From contig NZ_KK211306.1 in NCBI RefSeq assembly GCF_000621565.1, positions 359,611-423,610 on the forward strand: DNA of 64,000 bases, given 5' to 3'. Under the pieces are notes generated by a model, which had not been told where the DNA came from, did no database searches, and saw only the letters and a program-made list of their open reading frames with translations. The position numbers were made by a program, and so were the translations under genes. The stretch comes from Butyrivibrio sp. LB2008. Its GTDB lineage: Bacteria; Bacillota; Clostridia; Lachnospirales; Lachnospiraceae. Positions 52,124-60,936 of the stretch are shown in pieces (the first letter of the stretch is position 1; each line of letters begins with the position of its first letter).

Positions 52124-53851
52124 TCATTCAAACTGCATCCTGTAGTACTTCTCATACAATCCGCCGGTCTTTAGAAGTTCCTTGTGGGTTCCGCGTTCTT
52201 CTATGCCGTTACTTCCAAGAACGATAATCTCGTCGGCGCCAAGGATTGTGGAAAGTCTGTGGGCAATCGTTATCGTTGTTCTTCCGACTGAGAGCTTTTC
52301 AAGGCTGTCCTGAACGTATCTCTCGCTCTCGTTGTCGAGTGCACTCGTTGCCTCGTCGAGGATAAGTATCGGAGGGTTCTTAAGGAACACTCTTGCGATG
52401 GCAATTCTCTGTTTCTGGCCACCTGACAGTCTTGCTCCTCTTTCACCGACAAGCGTGTCAAATCCATCTGACAGGGTGTTTATAAAGCCCGTAAGATCTG
52501 CTTTTTCAGCAGCTTCCCTTATCTCATCCATTGTGGCATCAGGCTTTCCGTAAGCGACGTTCTCGCGAACCGTGCCGTTAAAGAGATACACGTCCTGTTG
52601 CACAATTCCTATAAACGATCTGAGTGATCTCTGTGTTACGTCACGAATGTCAACTCCGTCTATTTTAACGCTTCCGCCCGTTACATCGTAGAATCTTGGA
52701 AGCAGTGAACAAAGTGTTGTCTTTCCGCCTCCTGAAGGGCCTACAATAGCAATATTTTTGCCCTTATCAACATGTAGACTGATATGGTCAAGAACGCTGT
52801 CTTCCTCACCGTAGGCAAAAGAAACGTCCTCATAATCAATAACACCTTCAACATGTGTAAGCTCTTTTGCCCCTTCCTTATCAACAATCTCGGGTTGTGT
52901 CTCCATAACCTCGCAGAATCTTCCAAATCCAGCAAGACCTTTCTGGAGCTGCTCCGTAAACTCAACAAGTACGTTGACCGGATTGATGAATATATTGATG
53001 TAGAGTGCATAGATTGCCATATCTTCAACCGTCATCTGTCCTTTGGCGATAAAAACGCCGCCGGCCACAATAACAGTTACAAACAACAGTCCCTCAAAGA
53101 AGTTATTTCCCGAATGGAAAAGCGCCATCTGCTTGTAATTGTCCTTCTTTGACTCAAGGAAAGCGAGGTTACTTTTGTCGAATTTCTTTTCCTCAATCTC
53201 CTCTCCGGTAAAGGACTTCACGACCTTGATTCCGCCGAGTGTATCCTGAAGGGATGAGTTGATGCCGGCAACCTTCTTCCTGTTATCTGAAAACGTAGCT
53301 CTCATCTTCCTGTTACGGCTTACGGAGAATACTGCCATAACGAGCACGACAGACACAAGACACAGCGTCATGGGCACGTTTATGCGCATCAGAAGTATGA
53401 AGGAACCGACTATTTTTACAAAAGAGATAAATATATTCTCGGGGCCGTGGTGTGCAAGCTCGGATATGTCGAATAAATCCGATACCAGCTTACTCATCAT
53501 CTCGCCCGTATTGTGTGTGTCATAATATGAAAAAGAAAATGCTTCAAACCTCTCAAAGAGCTCTTTTCGCATGCCGGATTCCATCTTGGCGCCCATCATG
53601 TGTCCCCAGTAGGTCACGTACCACCTGCACAGGAATCTGATGAAATATAAGACAAGCAGCATTAGTCCGATGATCCAGATTCTTTTCATTATGATCTCAG
53701 GTTCTTCAAGAAACAGCGTCTCTCTGAGTATCCTTATGAACTGCGGAAAAACGAGGTCTATTACCGAAAGAACCGTTGCGCAGAACAAGTCAAACAAGAA
53801 TACTCCGATATATGGTTTGTAATATGGTATAAATTTCTTGATAAGATCCAT
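52124..53851 (-). CDS. ABC exporter, half-transporter with fused ATPase
   Basis: 575 residues. Six-TM export domain (about 15-310) followed by an ATPase with Walker A GPSGGGKTT, Q-loop GIVQQDVYLF, signature ARLSGGQKQRIAIARVF, Walker B ILILDEATSALD and switch His in IAHRLST. This is the MsbA/BmrA-like group that works as a dimer to pump out drugs or lipids. It lies 27 bp after the MATE gene in the same direction. The two probably form a multidrug export operon ended by the terminator at 52020-52074. No specific substrate can be named. Confidence 0.92.
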   Translation of the reverse strand: MDLIKKFIPYYKPYIGVFLFDLFCATVLSVIDLVFPQFIRILRETLFLEEPEIIMKRIWIIGLMLLVLYFIRFLCRWYVTYWGHMMGAKMESGMRKELFERFEAFSFSYYDTHNTGEMMSKLVSDLFDISELAHHGPENIFISFVKIVGSFILLMRINVPMTLCLVSVVLVMAVFSVSRNRKMRATFSDNRKKVAGINSSLQDTLGGIKVVKSFTGEEIEEKKFDKSNLAFLESKKDNYKQMALFHSGNNFFEGLLFVTVIVAGGVFIAKGQMTVEDMAIYALYINIFINPVNVLVEFTEQLQKGLAGFGRFCEVMETQPEIVDKEGAKELTHVEGVIDYEDVSFAYGEEDSVLDHISLHVDKGKNIAIVGPSGGGKTTLCSLLPRFYDVTGGSVKIDGVDIRDVTQRSLRSFIGIVQQDVYLFNGTVRENVAYGKPDATMDEIREAAEKADLTGFINTLSDGFDTLVGERGARLSGGQKQRIAIARVFLKNPPILILDEATSALDNESERYVQDSLEKLSVGRTTITIAHRLSTILGADEIIVLGSNGIEERGTHKELLKTGGLYEKYYRMQFE

Positions 53852-53878
53852 GATGTCTAATTCCTCTTTTTACGTAAT

Positions 53879-55279
53879 TTACTCTGCGTGTCCTATAGCC
53901 AGATTATTGAGCCAGCGCTCTTTCTTAAGCCAGAAATGAAAAATAGTGATCTTGATAAAATCAACAAGCTTTACACATATAAAGAGCTCTATAGGACCTA
54001 TATCCGTGTATTTGCCAAGGATAAGGATCATAGGAATAAGTACAATCAAAGTAACCAACGCATCTCCGTACGCTCCCATCTTGGTATCGCCGCCCGATCT
54101 TGCAACAGCCTGCTGAGCGTTGATATATACCCATATAGGCATAAATATTGACAGAACGATAACCATCCTTCTGCATATGTCTATAGCGCCGTCGCTAAGC
54201 CTTCCGTATACTACAGGTACTATAAGCGTAGTCACAAAGCCAACAAGCGTCATTACACAGCCAAAGGCAAATGCTCCGGACAAGAGCCAGCTCTTTTGCC
54301 TGCGCGCTTCTTCAAGCTTGCCTTCTCCGAGTGTCTTACCCATAATGACACTTGTAGCAGAATAAATTCCACCAAATGCTACGAAGAAGAGATTTGCGAT
54401 AGCAAAACCTGCAGCCATTCCCGATACTACTTCCGCACCGCCTCTGCTGTTAAAGATAGCAGTATTTACAGTCTCCGACAATACCCATGTCATCTCACAA
54501 AAGAGCATAAGCGCTCCTTTTCTCAATATCTCTCCAAAGAGACGGAAATCAACTTTAACGCCGTCCTTTAATGCAATGGCAAAATCAGGTTTCACCTTGA
54601 TATATATGCCGGCAAAGATAACAAATTCAAGTGTTCTTGCTATAACAGTCGCAACAGCCGCGCCTCTTACTCCAAGTGCCGGGAAGCCGAAGTTTCCGTA
54701 GATAAGAAGGTAATTAAACGTAGTATTTGTAAGCGTAGCGATTACAGTGACAACAAGCGGTGCCTTTACTCTTCCCATATCTCTTAATGATGTCGCTATA
54801 CAGACAGAGAAGGTCATCGGAAGCCCCATCCAGAACATAATGTGGATATACTTAACCGCCTCATCAAGGATAAACGGAGCCTGGGTATTTCCTATGAGCA
54901 TAAGCGACAAGACCTGTCTCGGGAAAACTCTGCAAACCAGAAAATATGGTATAAAAGCAGAAAGTCCCATAAAAATCTTGAATATAAATGCCTGCTGCAT
55001 TCCTGCCTTGTCTTTTGCCCCGAAGAACTGTGTGAGGAATATTCCTCCCGACATGCAGATGGTATTGATGAATACCATGAAAATAAACAGTATCTGACCT
55101 GCAACGTTAACTCCGGACATAGAGACATCGCCAAGCCCGGATACCATGAAATTGTCAATAAGCGATACCATGTTCTGAATAAGCTGCTGAAGCATGATAG
55201 GTACCGCGATCTTTAGTGCATTTCTGTAAAAAGAAGCTTCTCCGAATAAGCTTCTTTTCTCCTTTAATATTCCGTACAT
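53879..55279 (-). CDS. MATE-family multidrug efflux pump
   Basis: 466 residues with about twelve TM helices and the MATE fold's two-half repeat. The first helix (FYRNALKIAVPIMLQQLIQNMVSLIDNFMVSGLGD) matches the family start. Other landmarks are GVNVAGQ, ATVIARTLEF in the middle, and the second-half start GALMLFCEMTWVLSETVNTAIFNSRGG. It exports cationic compounds in exchange for Na+ or H+. GAGG lies 12 bases before the ATG. It is the first gene of the pair with the ABC exporter. Confidence 0.93.
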   Translation of the reverse strand: MYGILKEKRSLFGEASFYRNALKIAVPIMLQQLIQNMVSLIDNFMVSGLGDVSMSGVNVAGQILFIFMVFINTICMSGGIFLTQFFGAKDKAGMQQAFIFKIFMGLSAFIPYFLVCRVFPRQVLSLMLIGNTQAPFILDEAVKYIHIMFWMGLPMTFSVCIATSLRDMGRVKAPLVVTVIATLTNTTFNYLLIYGNFGFPALGVRGAAVATVIARTLEFVIFAGIYIKVKPDFAIALKDGVKVDFRLFGEILRKGALMLFCEMTWVLSETVNTAIFNSRGGAEVVSGMAAGFAIANLFFVAFGGIYSATSVIMGKTLGEGKLEEARRQKSWLLSGAFAFGCVMTLVGFVTTLIVPVVYGRLSDGAIDICRRMVIVLSIFMPIWVYINAQQAVARSGGDTKMGAYGDALVTLIVLIPMILILGKYTDIGPIELFICVKLVDFIKITIFHFWLKKERWLNNLAIGHAE

Positions 55280-55322
55280 AATAATTTAACCTCGTCCACT
55301 CAATAAGAACAAAAAATAACGT

Positions 55323-55372
55323 AAAAAAGTTTTGGCAATTCTAATACAAATTTGTATATAAATCGCCAAAAC
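55323..55372 (-). terminator. Terminator of glmS
   Basis: GTTTTGGCGATT / AATTGCCAAAAC stem with an inner ATACAAATTTGTAT, then TTTTTT on the minus strand. The stem shares GGCGATTTAT with the hairpins at 52020-52074. Confidence 0.88.
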
Positions 55373-55434
55373 TCTCTCATGCAAATAACATTGGAAAACG
55401 CCTATATTTCAGGCATTATCGTAGCTTTTATCAA

Positions 55435-57258
55435 TTACTCAACCGTAACAACCTTAGCAAGGTTCCTTGGCTTATCAACATCAAATCCCTTTGTATATGA
55501 TGTGTAATAAGCTATGAGCTGCATAACTACAGCTGCAGGGAACGGCATGAACTTATCATCCATCTCGGGAAGAATAAATGTATCATCCTCAGGGATATTC
55601 ATATCCTTATAAAGAGATTCTCTTGTGATAAGTATCATACTTGCACCACGTGATTGAACCTCTCTGATATTGGAGTATTCCTTTGATGCAAGTGCACTCT
55701 GAGTAACAAGTGCCACTACAGGTATTCCGTCTGTAATAAGAGCAATTGTTCCATGTTTAAGCTCACCTGATGCGTATGCTTCCGAATGAACATATGAAAT
55801 TTCTTTAAGTTTCAGCGAACCTTCAAGAAGAAGTGAATAATCAAGTCCTCTACCGATCATGAATGCATTCTCTGCAAGGAGAAACTTGCTTGTCATCTTC
55901 TTTACGAATTCTTTTTTCTCTAAAATCTGTTCAATAACTTCAGGAACTCTCTGAAGTTCATTCAAATACTCGCTAACCTCTTCTTCTGAAACAAGTCCGT
56001 TAAGTCTTGCCGCATGAATTGCAAGAAGATAGAAAACAGATAACTGGCTTGTGAAAGCCTTGGTACTTGCAACCGCGATCTCAGGGCCTGCGTGAGTATA
56101 AATGCAGTAATCACTGATATCTGCAATTGTTGAGCCCTTTACATTGACTATAGAAAGGACCTTCGCCCCCTTCTTTCTGGCATACTTGATAGCCTCGATG
56201 GTATCTACGGTCTCACCTGACTGTGATACAGCTATAACAAGAGTACCGGGCTTAATAACCGGATCGTTGTATGTAAATTCAGAAGCTACCGCAACATCAG
56301 TGTGCATATTTGCAAGTGAATGGAAAAGCTGCTGACCTATAAGGCCTGCATGCATAGCTGTTCCACATGCGATAACCACAATATTCTGATTCTCTCTGAA
56401 GAAGGAATTGGGAATTCCCTCTGCTTCAAAAGATATTTTTCCGTTGACGATGTGAGGTGCGATTGTATCCTTAATGGCATCGGGCTGCTCATGGATCTCT
56501 TTTTCCATATAGAATGCGTATCCGCCCTTGCCGCCACGACTTGTATCCCAGTCGATAGTCATGAGCTGAAGAGGAACCTCATGTCTCTTCTCATCGTGAA
56601 CAACAATTCCCTTAGCTGAAAGACATGCAACCTGATATTCGGGAAGGAATGCGTATTCCTTTGCATGTACGCCAAGCGCTGCAACGTCAGAGGCAAGCAG
56701 TGCTCCGTGCTCAGTCATTGCAACAACGATAGGGCTAACATTTCTGATCGCATATATCTTACCCGGCTGATCTGCGAAAAGAACCGCAAAAGCAAATGTT
56801 CCCTTAAGTTTAGAAACAAGCTCTCTCAATGCCTTCTCAGGATCTCCGTCATACAAGCAATTCAAAACTGCTGCAGCTACTTCAGTATCTGTCTCTGAAA
56901 TAAGCTTGCCCTTAAGATCGTACTCTTTTACGAGTTCCTTGTAATTCTCGATAATTCCATTATGTACAAGTGTAATTCTTCCATTCTGATGAGGATGAGC
57001 ATTCTCATCACTGACTCCACCATGTGTAGCCCAACGTGTATGTCCTATTCCGGCACAAGCCTCATCTGTAAGACCGGCACATACTTCTCTTAACTTGGAA
57101 ACTCTTCCTGCAACCTTATTTACAACAGGTCCGTTTGCTCCCTCGGGAAAAAGTGCTACACCCGCACTGTCATATCCTCTATATTCCAAAAGCTCCAATG
57201 AATCAAGTAAGATATCCTTTGTGCTCTTTTTACCTATATAACCAATAATTCCGCACAT
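55435..57258 (-). CDS. glmS: Glutamine-fructose-6-phosphate aminotransferase
   Basis: 607-residue enzyme making glucosamine-6-phosphate for cell wall and glycan synthesis. The start is the ATG at 57256-57258, because after Met removal Cys (MCGIIGYIG) becomes the glutaminase nucleophile. The glutaminase domain has GIGHTRWATHG and HNGIIENY. Two SIS domains follow (ACGTAMHAGLIG, VSQSGETVDTI, VASTKAFTSQL, and MIGRGLDYSLLLEGSLKLKEISY). The end is the invariant PRNLAKVVTVE. An upstream 18-codon extension is not used. There is no glmS ribozyme in the short upstream gap, so control must differ from Bacillus. Confidence 0.97.
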   Translation of the reverse strand: MCGIIGYIGKKSTKDILLDSLELLEYRGYDSAGVALFPEGANGPVVNKVAGRVSKLREVCAGLTDEACAGIGHTRWATHGGVSDENAHPHQNGRITLVHNGIIENYKELVKEYDLKGKLISETDTEVAAAVLNCLYDGDPEKALRELVSKLKGTFAFAVLFADQPGKIYAIRNVSPIVVAMTEHGALLASDVAALGVHAKEYAFLPEYQVACLSAKGIVVHDEKRHEVPLQLMTIDWDTSRGGKGGYAFYMEKEIHEQPDAIKDTIAPHIVNGKISFEAEGIPNSFFRENQNIVVIACGTAMHAGLIGQQLFHSLANMHTDVAVASEFTYNDPVIKPGTLVIAVSQSGETVDTIEAIKYARKKGAKVLSIVNVKGSTIADISDYCIYTHAGPEIAVASTKAFTSQLSVFYLLAIHAARLNGLVSEEEVSEYLNELQRVPEVIEQILEKKEFVKKMTSKFLLAENAFMIGRGLDYSLLLEGSLKLKEISYVHSEAYASGELKHGTIALITDGIPVVALVTQSALASKEYSNIREVQSRGASMILITRESLYKDMNIPEDDTFILPEMDDKFMPFPAAVVMQLIAYYTSYTKGFDVDKPRNLAKVVTVE

Positions 57259-57405
57259 AACCTCTCCAATCAACTTTAATCTCTTTTTTCTTATAATAAA
57301 GTACTTATACAAGCACTATAAAAGCCAATGCCTTATTATAAAAGTTTGTTGCTTTTTAGTCAAATTTGACATCGCGGCCTCAGTCATGTAAAATTTCAAG
57401 GAATT

Positions 57406-58347
57406 ATGATTAGTATAAAGAATTTAAAAAAGAAAAACTTAATATTGGTAACAGGTGTACTTTTTGCAACTTCGCTGGCAGTCTGCGGAGCAGGAATGGC
57501 AACGGGTGAGATTGATATCTCAGCTACCGAGGATTCGATTATCGCTGCAACACAGGCAGTTTCGATCATGCCGGAAAATACTGAAGCATCCACTGCAGGA
57601 TCTTCAGATCAGGTTATCCTTCCTGAAGAGCAAGTTGATCCAACTGCTGTTGTACCGTATGAAGCTCCTGCGGATATGTACGCAACAGCTACCGTGAACG
57701 TAAGAAGCGGTGCAGGAACAGAATTTGAAAAAATCGGAAAGCTCGCATGGGGAACCCCTATTAAAGTATCGGGCGAAACAGGCAACGGTTGGTATGAAGT
57801 AGCATATAAAGACGGATTGGGATATGTCAGCAAGGAATATGTATCTACAGCAATCCCCGGAGTGCCTTTTCTTTTTGTCGGCGATTCAAGAACAGTTCAG
57901 ATGAAAACTGCTGTCGGCTCAACCGACAAAGCATATGTAGCCAAGGTTGGTGAAGGCTACAGTTGGTTCAAGAACAGTGCTCTTCCTCAGATTCCCAATT
58001 ACGCAGGAAACGGCACCACAATGATCATCAACTTCGGTGTAAACGATCTTGCAAATGCATCCAAATACATCAAACTTGTAAACAGCAATATTGATGCATG
58101 GACTGCTGCCGGAATCAAGGTTTACTACGCAGCCGTTACTCCGGTAAAGAACTGCAAGACAGTTTCCAATGACCAGATAGAACGTTTCAATGCAAAGCTT
58201 AAGTCTCAGCTTGATCCCAGAATCACCTGGATTGATGGCTATTCTTATTTGAAGCAGAACGGCTTCTCAACAGGGGACGGACTCCACTACAACAACTCAA
58301 CCTACAAGAGTCTCTACTCCTACTACATGTCAGTAATCGATGCATAA
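57406..58347 (+). CDS. Exported SH3b-SGNH hydrolase-like protein
   Basis: 313 residues. An N-terminal hydrophobic helix (LILVTGVLFATSLAVCGAG) acts as a signal or membrane anchor. After a Ser/Thr/Glu-rich linker comes an SH3b domain (about 92-150: ATVNVRSGAGTEFEKIGKLAWGTPIKV...GYVSKEYV) that would bind peptidoglycan. A SGNH/GDSL-like domain follows with FVGDSRT (nucleophile Ser), NFGVNDL (Asn) and DGLHY (Asp-His). It probably deacetylates or deacylates a cell-wall or polysaccharide ester. Monocistronic, divergent from glmS, with AAGGAATT just before the ATG. Confidence 0.88.
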   Translation: MISIKNLKKKNLILVTGVLFATSLAVCGAGMATGEIDISATEDSIIAATQAVSIMPENTEASTAGSSDQVILPEEQVDPTAVVPYEAPADMYATATVNVRSGAGTEFEKIGKLAWGTPIKVSGETGNGWYEVAYKDGLGYVSKEYVSTAIPGVPFLFVGDSRTVQMKTAVGSTDKAYVAKVGEGYSWFKNSALPQIPNYAGNGTTMIINFGVNDLANASKYIKLVNSNIDAWTAAGIKVYYAAVTPVKNCKTVSNDQIERFNAKLKSQLDPRITWIDGYSYLKQNGFSTGDGLHYNNSTYKSLYSYYMSVIDA

Positions 58348-58356
58348 AGCTTAATG

Positions 58357-58385
58357 AAGGCTGTCACATTTGTGGCAGCCTTTTC
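58357..58385 (+). terminator. Terminator of the SGNH protein gene
   Basis: AAGGCTGTCACA / TGTGGCAGCCTT stem with T run TTTT on the plus strand. Confidence 0.88.
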
Positions 58386-58420
58386 TGATGCACATGTGCG
58401 AAAGTGCGGGGGGCTGTGAG

Positions 58421-58639
58421 TCACCGTAAGGATATAAGGCGGATTTTCGCAGGGTTGCATATGTTGATATTCAAGGCATAAAAAGGCTTCTTAATTCATT
58501 CTTCGCTCCAAAACTCGCCCATAAATATGGGCTCAAACAGTTGGAGCGAGGACAGAATGAATTAAGAAGCCTTTTTACGCTCTTGAATATGGCAACATAT
58601 GTAAATGCTGCGAAAATCCGCCTTATATCCTTACGGTGA
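58421..58639. repeat. Giant palindrome, copy 1
   Basis: About 219 bp folding into one hairpin with arms of ~95 bp. The ends are TCACCGTAAGGATATAAGGC / GCCTTATATCCTTACGGTGA. Weaker pairing continues outside to about 58396-58673. The loop side contains CGCTCCAAAACTCGCCCATA. It is homologous, in inverted orientation, to 58968-59189, and lies in the gap downstream of the SGNH gene. Confidence 0.85.
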
Positions 58640-58716
58640 CGCCGCAGGCATGCACATTTCCACAATGAATAGCCTCATCTCCCCTAAAAATCCACATAGT
58701 TTTTTTCTTCTCAAAC

Positions 58717-58771
58717 AAAAAAATCAGCAACCATGCGGTTCTGAAACATCATTCCGCATAACTGCTGATTT
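58717..58771 (-). terminator. Terminator of tRNA-Thr
   Basis: AAATCAGCA / TGCTGATTT with inner ATGCGG/CCGCAT, followed on the minus strand by TTTTTTTGTTTG. Confidence 0.88.
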
Positions 58772-58780
58772 CCTACTCTA

Positions 58781-58853
58781 AGCTGCTGACGGGAATCGAA
58801 CCCGTGACCTCCGCACTACCAATGCGACGCACTACCGACTGTGCTACAACAGC
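58781..58853 (-). tRNA. tRNA-Thr (anticodon GGU)
   Basis: All four arms pair: acceptor GCTGTTG/CAGCAGC (one T-G wobble), D stem GCAC/GTGC, anticodon stem TCGCA/TGCGG with loop TTGGTAG (anticodon GGT), T arm ACGGG-TTCGATT-CCCGT. Discriminator T. CCA is not encoded. Transcribed on the minus strand and ended by the hairpin at 58717-58771. Confidence 0.95.
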
Positions 58854-58967
58854 GCATGCCCTAAAGCACGATGTTTATTATAACAATCATAAATAACGGT
58901 GTCAATCAGAATATATAGTAATAAGGAGTGTATAATAAGAAGCTCAATGAACATGAAGTACTGCACC

Positions 58968-59189
58968 CTTCACCATGTGGCTATAAGGTGGATTTTCGAA
59001 GCCTTTACAGATGTTGCCATATTCAAGAGCAATAAAAAAACTGAACTTTTCATTCTGCCCTCGCTCCAACTGTCTGAGCCCATCTATGGGCGAGTTTTGG
59101 AGCGAAGAATGAAAAGTTCAGTTTTTTATTGCCTTGAATATCAACATCTGTAACCGCGAGAAAATCCACCTTATAGCCACATGGTGAAG
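58968..59189. repeat. Giant palindrome, copy 2 (inverted)
   Basis: About 222 bp with arms CTTCACCATGTGGCTATAAG / CTTATAGCCACATGGTGAAG and extended pairing to 58960-59199. The reverse complement aligns along its length with copy 1. One 15-20-bp arm segment differs between the copies (GGCTTCTTAATTCATTC against ACTGAACTTTTCATTC), but both arms of each copy carry the matching change. Confidence 0.85.
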
Positions 59190-59203
59190 CCCCCCGCAGT
59201 ATT

Positions 59204-59722
59204 TCACATCATCAATTCATCGATAAGGTATCTGTAGATCTCTTCGTTCTTTTTTTGCCATTTATCGCATATTGCCTGGGCAATCTCTTCTGTTGGGACA
59301 GGAATTGCGATATCGATTATACTCTTTCCGTTCTCTATGGCTACAAGGTGCGTAGTATACTCCTTGTCTCCGGTCTTGCTGTAATCGCCGACTATCGATG
59401 ACTCATTTCTGAACTTCAGACTGTTTGCCTTTAGGAACTCATCGGCCTGCTGCTTTATTGCAGGATTTATCCTATCGCCAAAAAACTTGAGCGTCTCTTC
59501 TCCTTCAGCGGTGATTTCAAGAAAAGTTCTGTTCACCACAGTTTTTTCAACAATAAGTTCAGACGAAACAAGCTCAGCAAATACTTCCTGAAGCGTCAAA
59601 AATGTTGTATATTCTTTTTCCAATATAAAGTCATAGATCTGCGACTTGCTAAGAGGCACTTCGCAGCGCTTTAGCATGTACAGAACAATCATTTTGTATA
59701 AAGTAAGATACCGTGAGCTCAC
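59204..59722 (-). CDS. DUF4364-family protein
   Basis: 172 residues, cytoplasmic. The N-terminal part (about 5-75) is winged-helix-like (YKMIVLYMLKRCEVPLSKSQIYDFIL...TTFLTLQEVFAELVSSELIVEK). The C-terminal part is alpha/beta (HLVAIENGKSIIDIAIPVPTEEIAQAICDKWQKKNEEIYRYLI). This matches the DUF4364 proteins that are widespread in Clostridia and of unknown role, possibly DNA-binding. The start is GTG at 59720-59722 with GGAGG eight bases upstream. It lies 46 bp after the malic enzyme gene. Confidence 0.85.
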   Translation of the reverse strand: MSSRYLTLYKMIVLYMLKRCEVPLSKSQIYDFILEKEYTTFLTLQEVFAELVSSELIVEKTVVNRTFLEITAEGEETLKFFGDRINPAIKQQADEFLKANSLKFRNESSIVGDYSKTGDKEYTTHLVAIENGKSIIDIAIPVPTEEIAQAICDKWQKKNEEIYRYLIDELMM

Positions 59723-59768
59723 AATGTTGCCTCCAAAAAATAAGTATTACCGGTGCAATATCACATTC

Positions 59769-60917
59769 TCAGATGTGAGCTTTTACTGCCGCTGAAATGA
59801 CATCCGCTACTCTCTCATCAAAAGCTGCAGGAAGGATATTCTCATCGTTAAGCTCATCATCCGGGATAAGTCCTGCAAGTGCAGTTGCAGCCGCAAGCTT
59901 CATCTCTTCTGTAATCTGCTTAGCTCTTCCTTCCAGTGCGCCGCGGAAGATTCCGGGGAATACAAGAACGTTATTAACCTGGTTGGGGAAGTCACTTCTT
60001 CCTGTTCCTATAACCCTTACTCCTGCTTCTTTTGCAACATCGGGCATGATCTCGGGAACGGGATTTGCCATAGCGAACATAATCGCATCCTTGTTCATTC
60101 CCTGAGCCATTTCTTTTGTCACGATTCCGGGAGCTGAAACTCCGACAAATACGTCTGCTCCTTTAAGAGCATCTGCAAGAGTTCCGTTCTCCTGATCGGG
60201 ATTTGTCACATCCATCATCTTTTCCTGCATCCAGTTAAGATCGGGTGATGACTTACTGAGAATTCCGGATTTATCGCACATAATTACTTTCTTGAATCCA
60301 TAGCGAAGAAGAAGCTTTGTGATAGCTATTCCGGCGCTTCCCGCACCATTTACAACAACCTTACAGTCTTCTTTCTTCTTGCCTACAACCTTAAGTCCGT
60401 TGATAACACCTGCAAGAACTACGATTGCCGTTCCGTGCTGGTCATCATGGAATACCGGGATATCAAGAATCTCTTTTAATCTCTCTTCAATCTCAAAACA
60501 TCTGGGCGCGGAAATATCCTCAAGGTTGATTCCGCCAAATCCGGGTGCAAGATATGTAACTGCCTTAATTATCTCTTCTGTGTCCTGAGTATCCAGGCAG
60601 ATAGGCACTGCATTAACGCCTCCAAACTCCTTAAAAAGAACTGCTTTTCCTTCCATAACAGGCATAGCTGCATATGGTCCGATATTGCCAAGTCCGAGAA
60701 CCGCACTTCCGTCCGAAACAACAGCGATAGTATTTGACTTTATCGTGTACTTGTAAGCAAGCTCCTTGTCCTCTGCTATGAGCTTACAAGGTTCTGCAAC
60801 TCCTGGTGTATATGCTATCGCAAGGTCCTCTTTTGATTTCACTTCAGCTTTTGAAAGTGTCTCAAGCTTCCCCTGCCATTCCTCATGCATTTTAAGTGCT
60901 TTTTCAGCGTTAGTCAT
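59769..60917 (-). CDS. NAD-dependent malic enzyme (malate dehydrogenase, decarboxylating)
   Basis: 382 residues converting malate to pyruvate and CO2 with NAD(P)H. Landmarks are YTPGVAEPCK, SDGSAVLGLGNIGPYAAMPVMEGK (with the Lys acting as base), INLEDISAPRCFEIE, FHDDQHGTAIVVLAG (metal and substrate ligands) and GAGSAGIAI for the nucleotide loop. It is the short bacterial type without a phosphotransacetylase extension. The start is the ATG at 60915-60917, after AGAGGAG. Twelve upstream in-frame codons were rejected for lack of an RBS. It lies 20 bp after the DUF5722 gene. Confidence 0.95.
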   Translation of the reverse strand: MTNAEKALKMHEEWQGKLETLSKAEVKSKEDLAIAYTPGVAEPCKLIAEDKELAYKYTIKSNTIAVVSDGSAVLGLGNIGPYAAMPVMEGKAVLFKEFGGVNAVPICLDTQDTEEIIKAVTYLAPGFGGINLEDISAPRCFEIEERLKEILDIPVFHDDQHGTAIVVLAGVINGLKVVGKKKEDCKVVVNGAGSAGIAITKLLLRYGFKKVIMCDKSGILSKSSPDLNWMQEKMMDVTNPDQENGTLADALKGADVFVGVSAPGIVTKEMAQGMNKDAIMFAMANPVPEIMPDVAKEAGVRVIGTGRSDFPNQVNNVLVFPGIFRGALEGRAKQITEEMKLAAATALAGLIPDDELNDENILPAAFDERVADVISAAVKAHI

Positions 60918-60936
60918 AATATTGCTCCTCTCTTGA

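Noticed and set aside
57259..57405. Possible glmS ribozyme upstream of glmS
   Set aside because: The gap is only 147 bp, is shared with a divergent gene, and lacks the conserved core and pseudoknot sequences.
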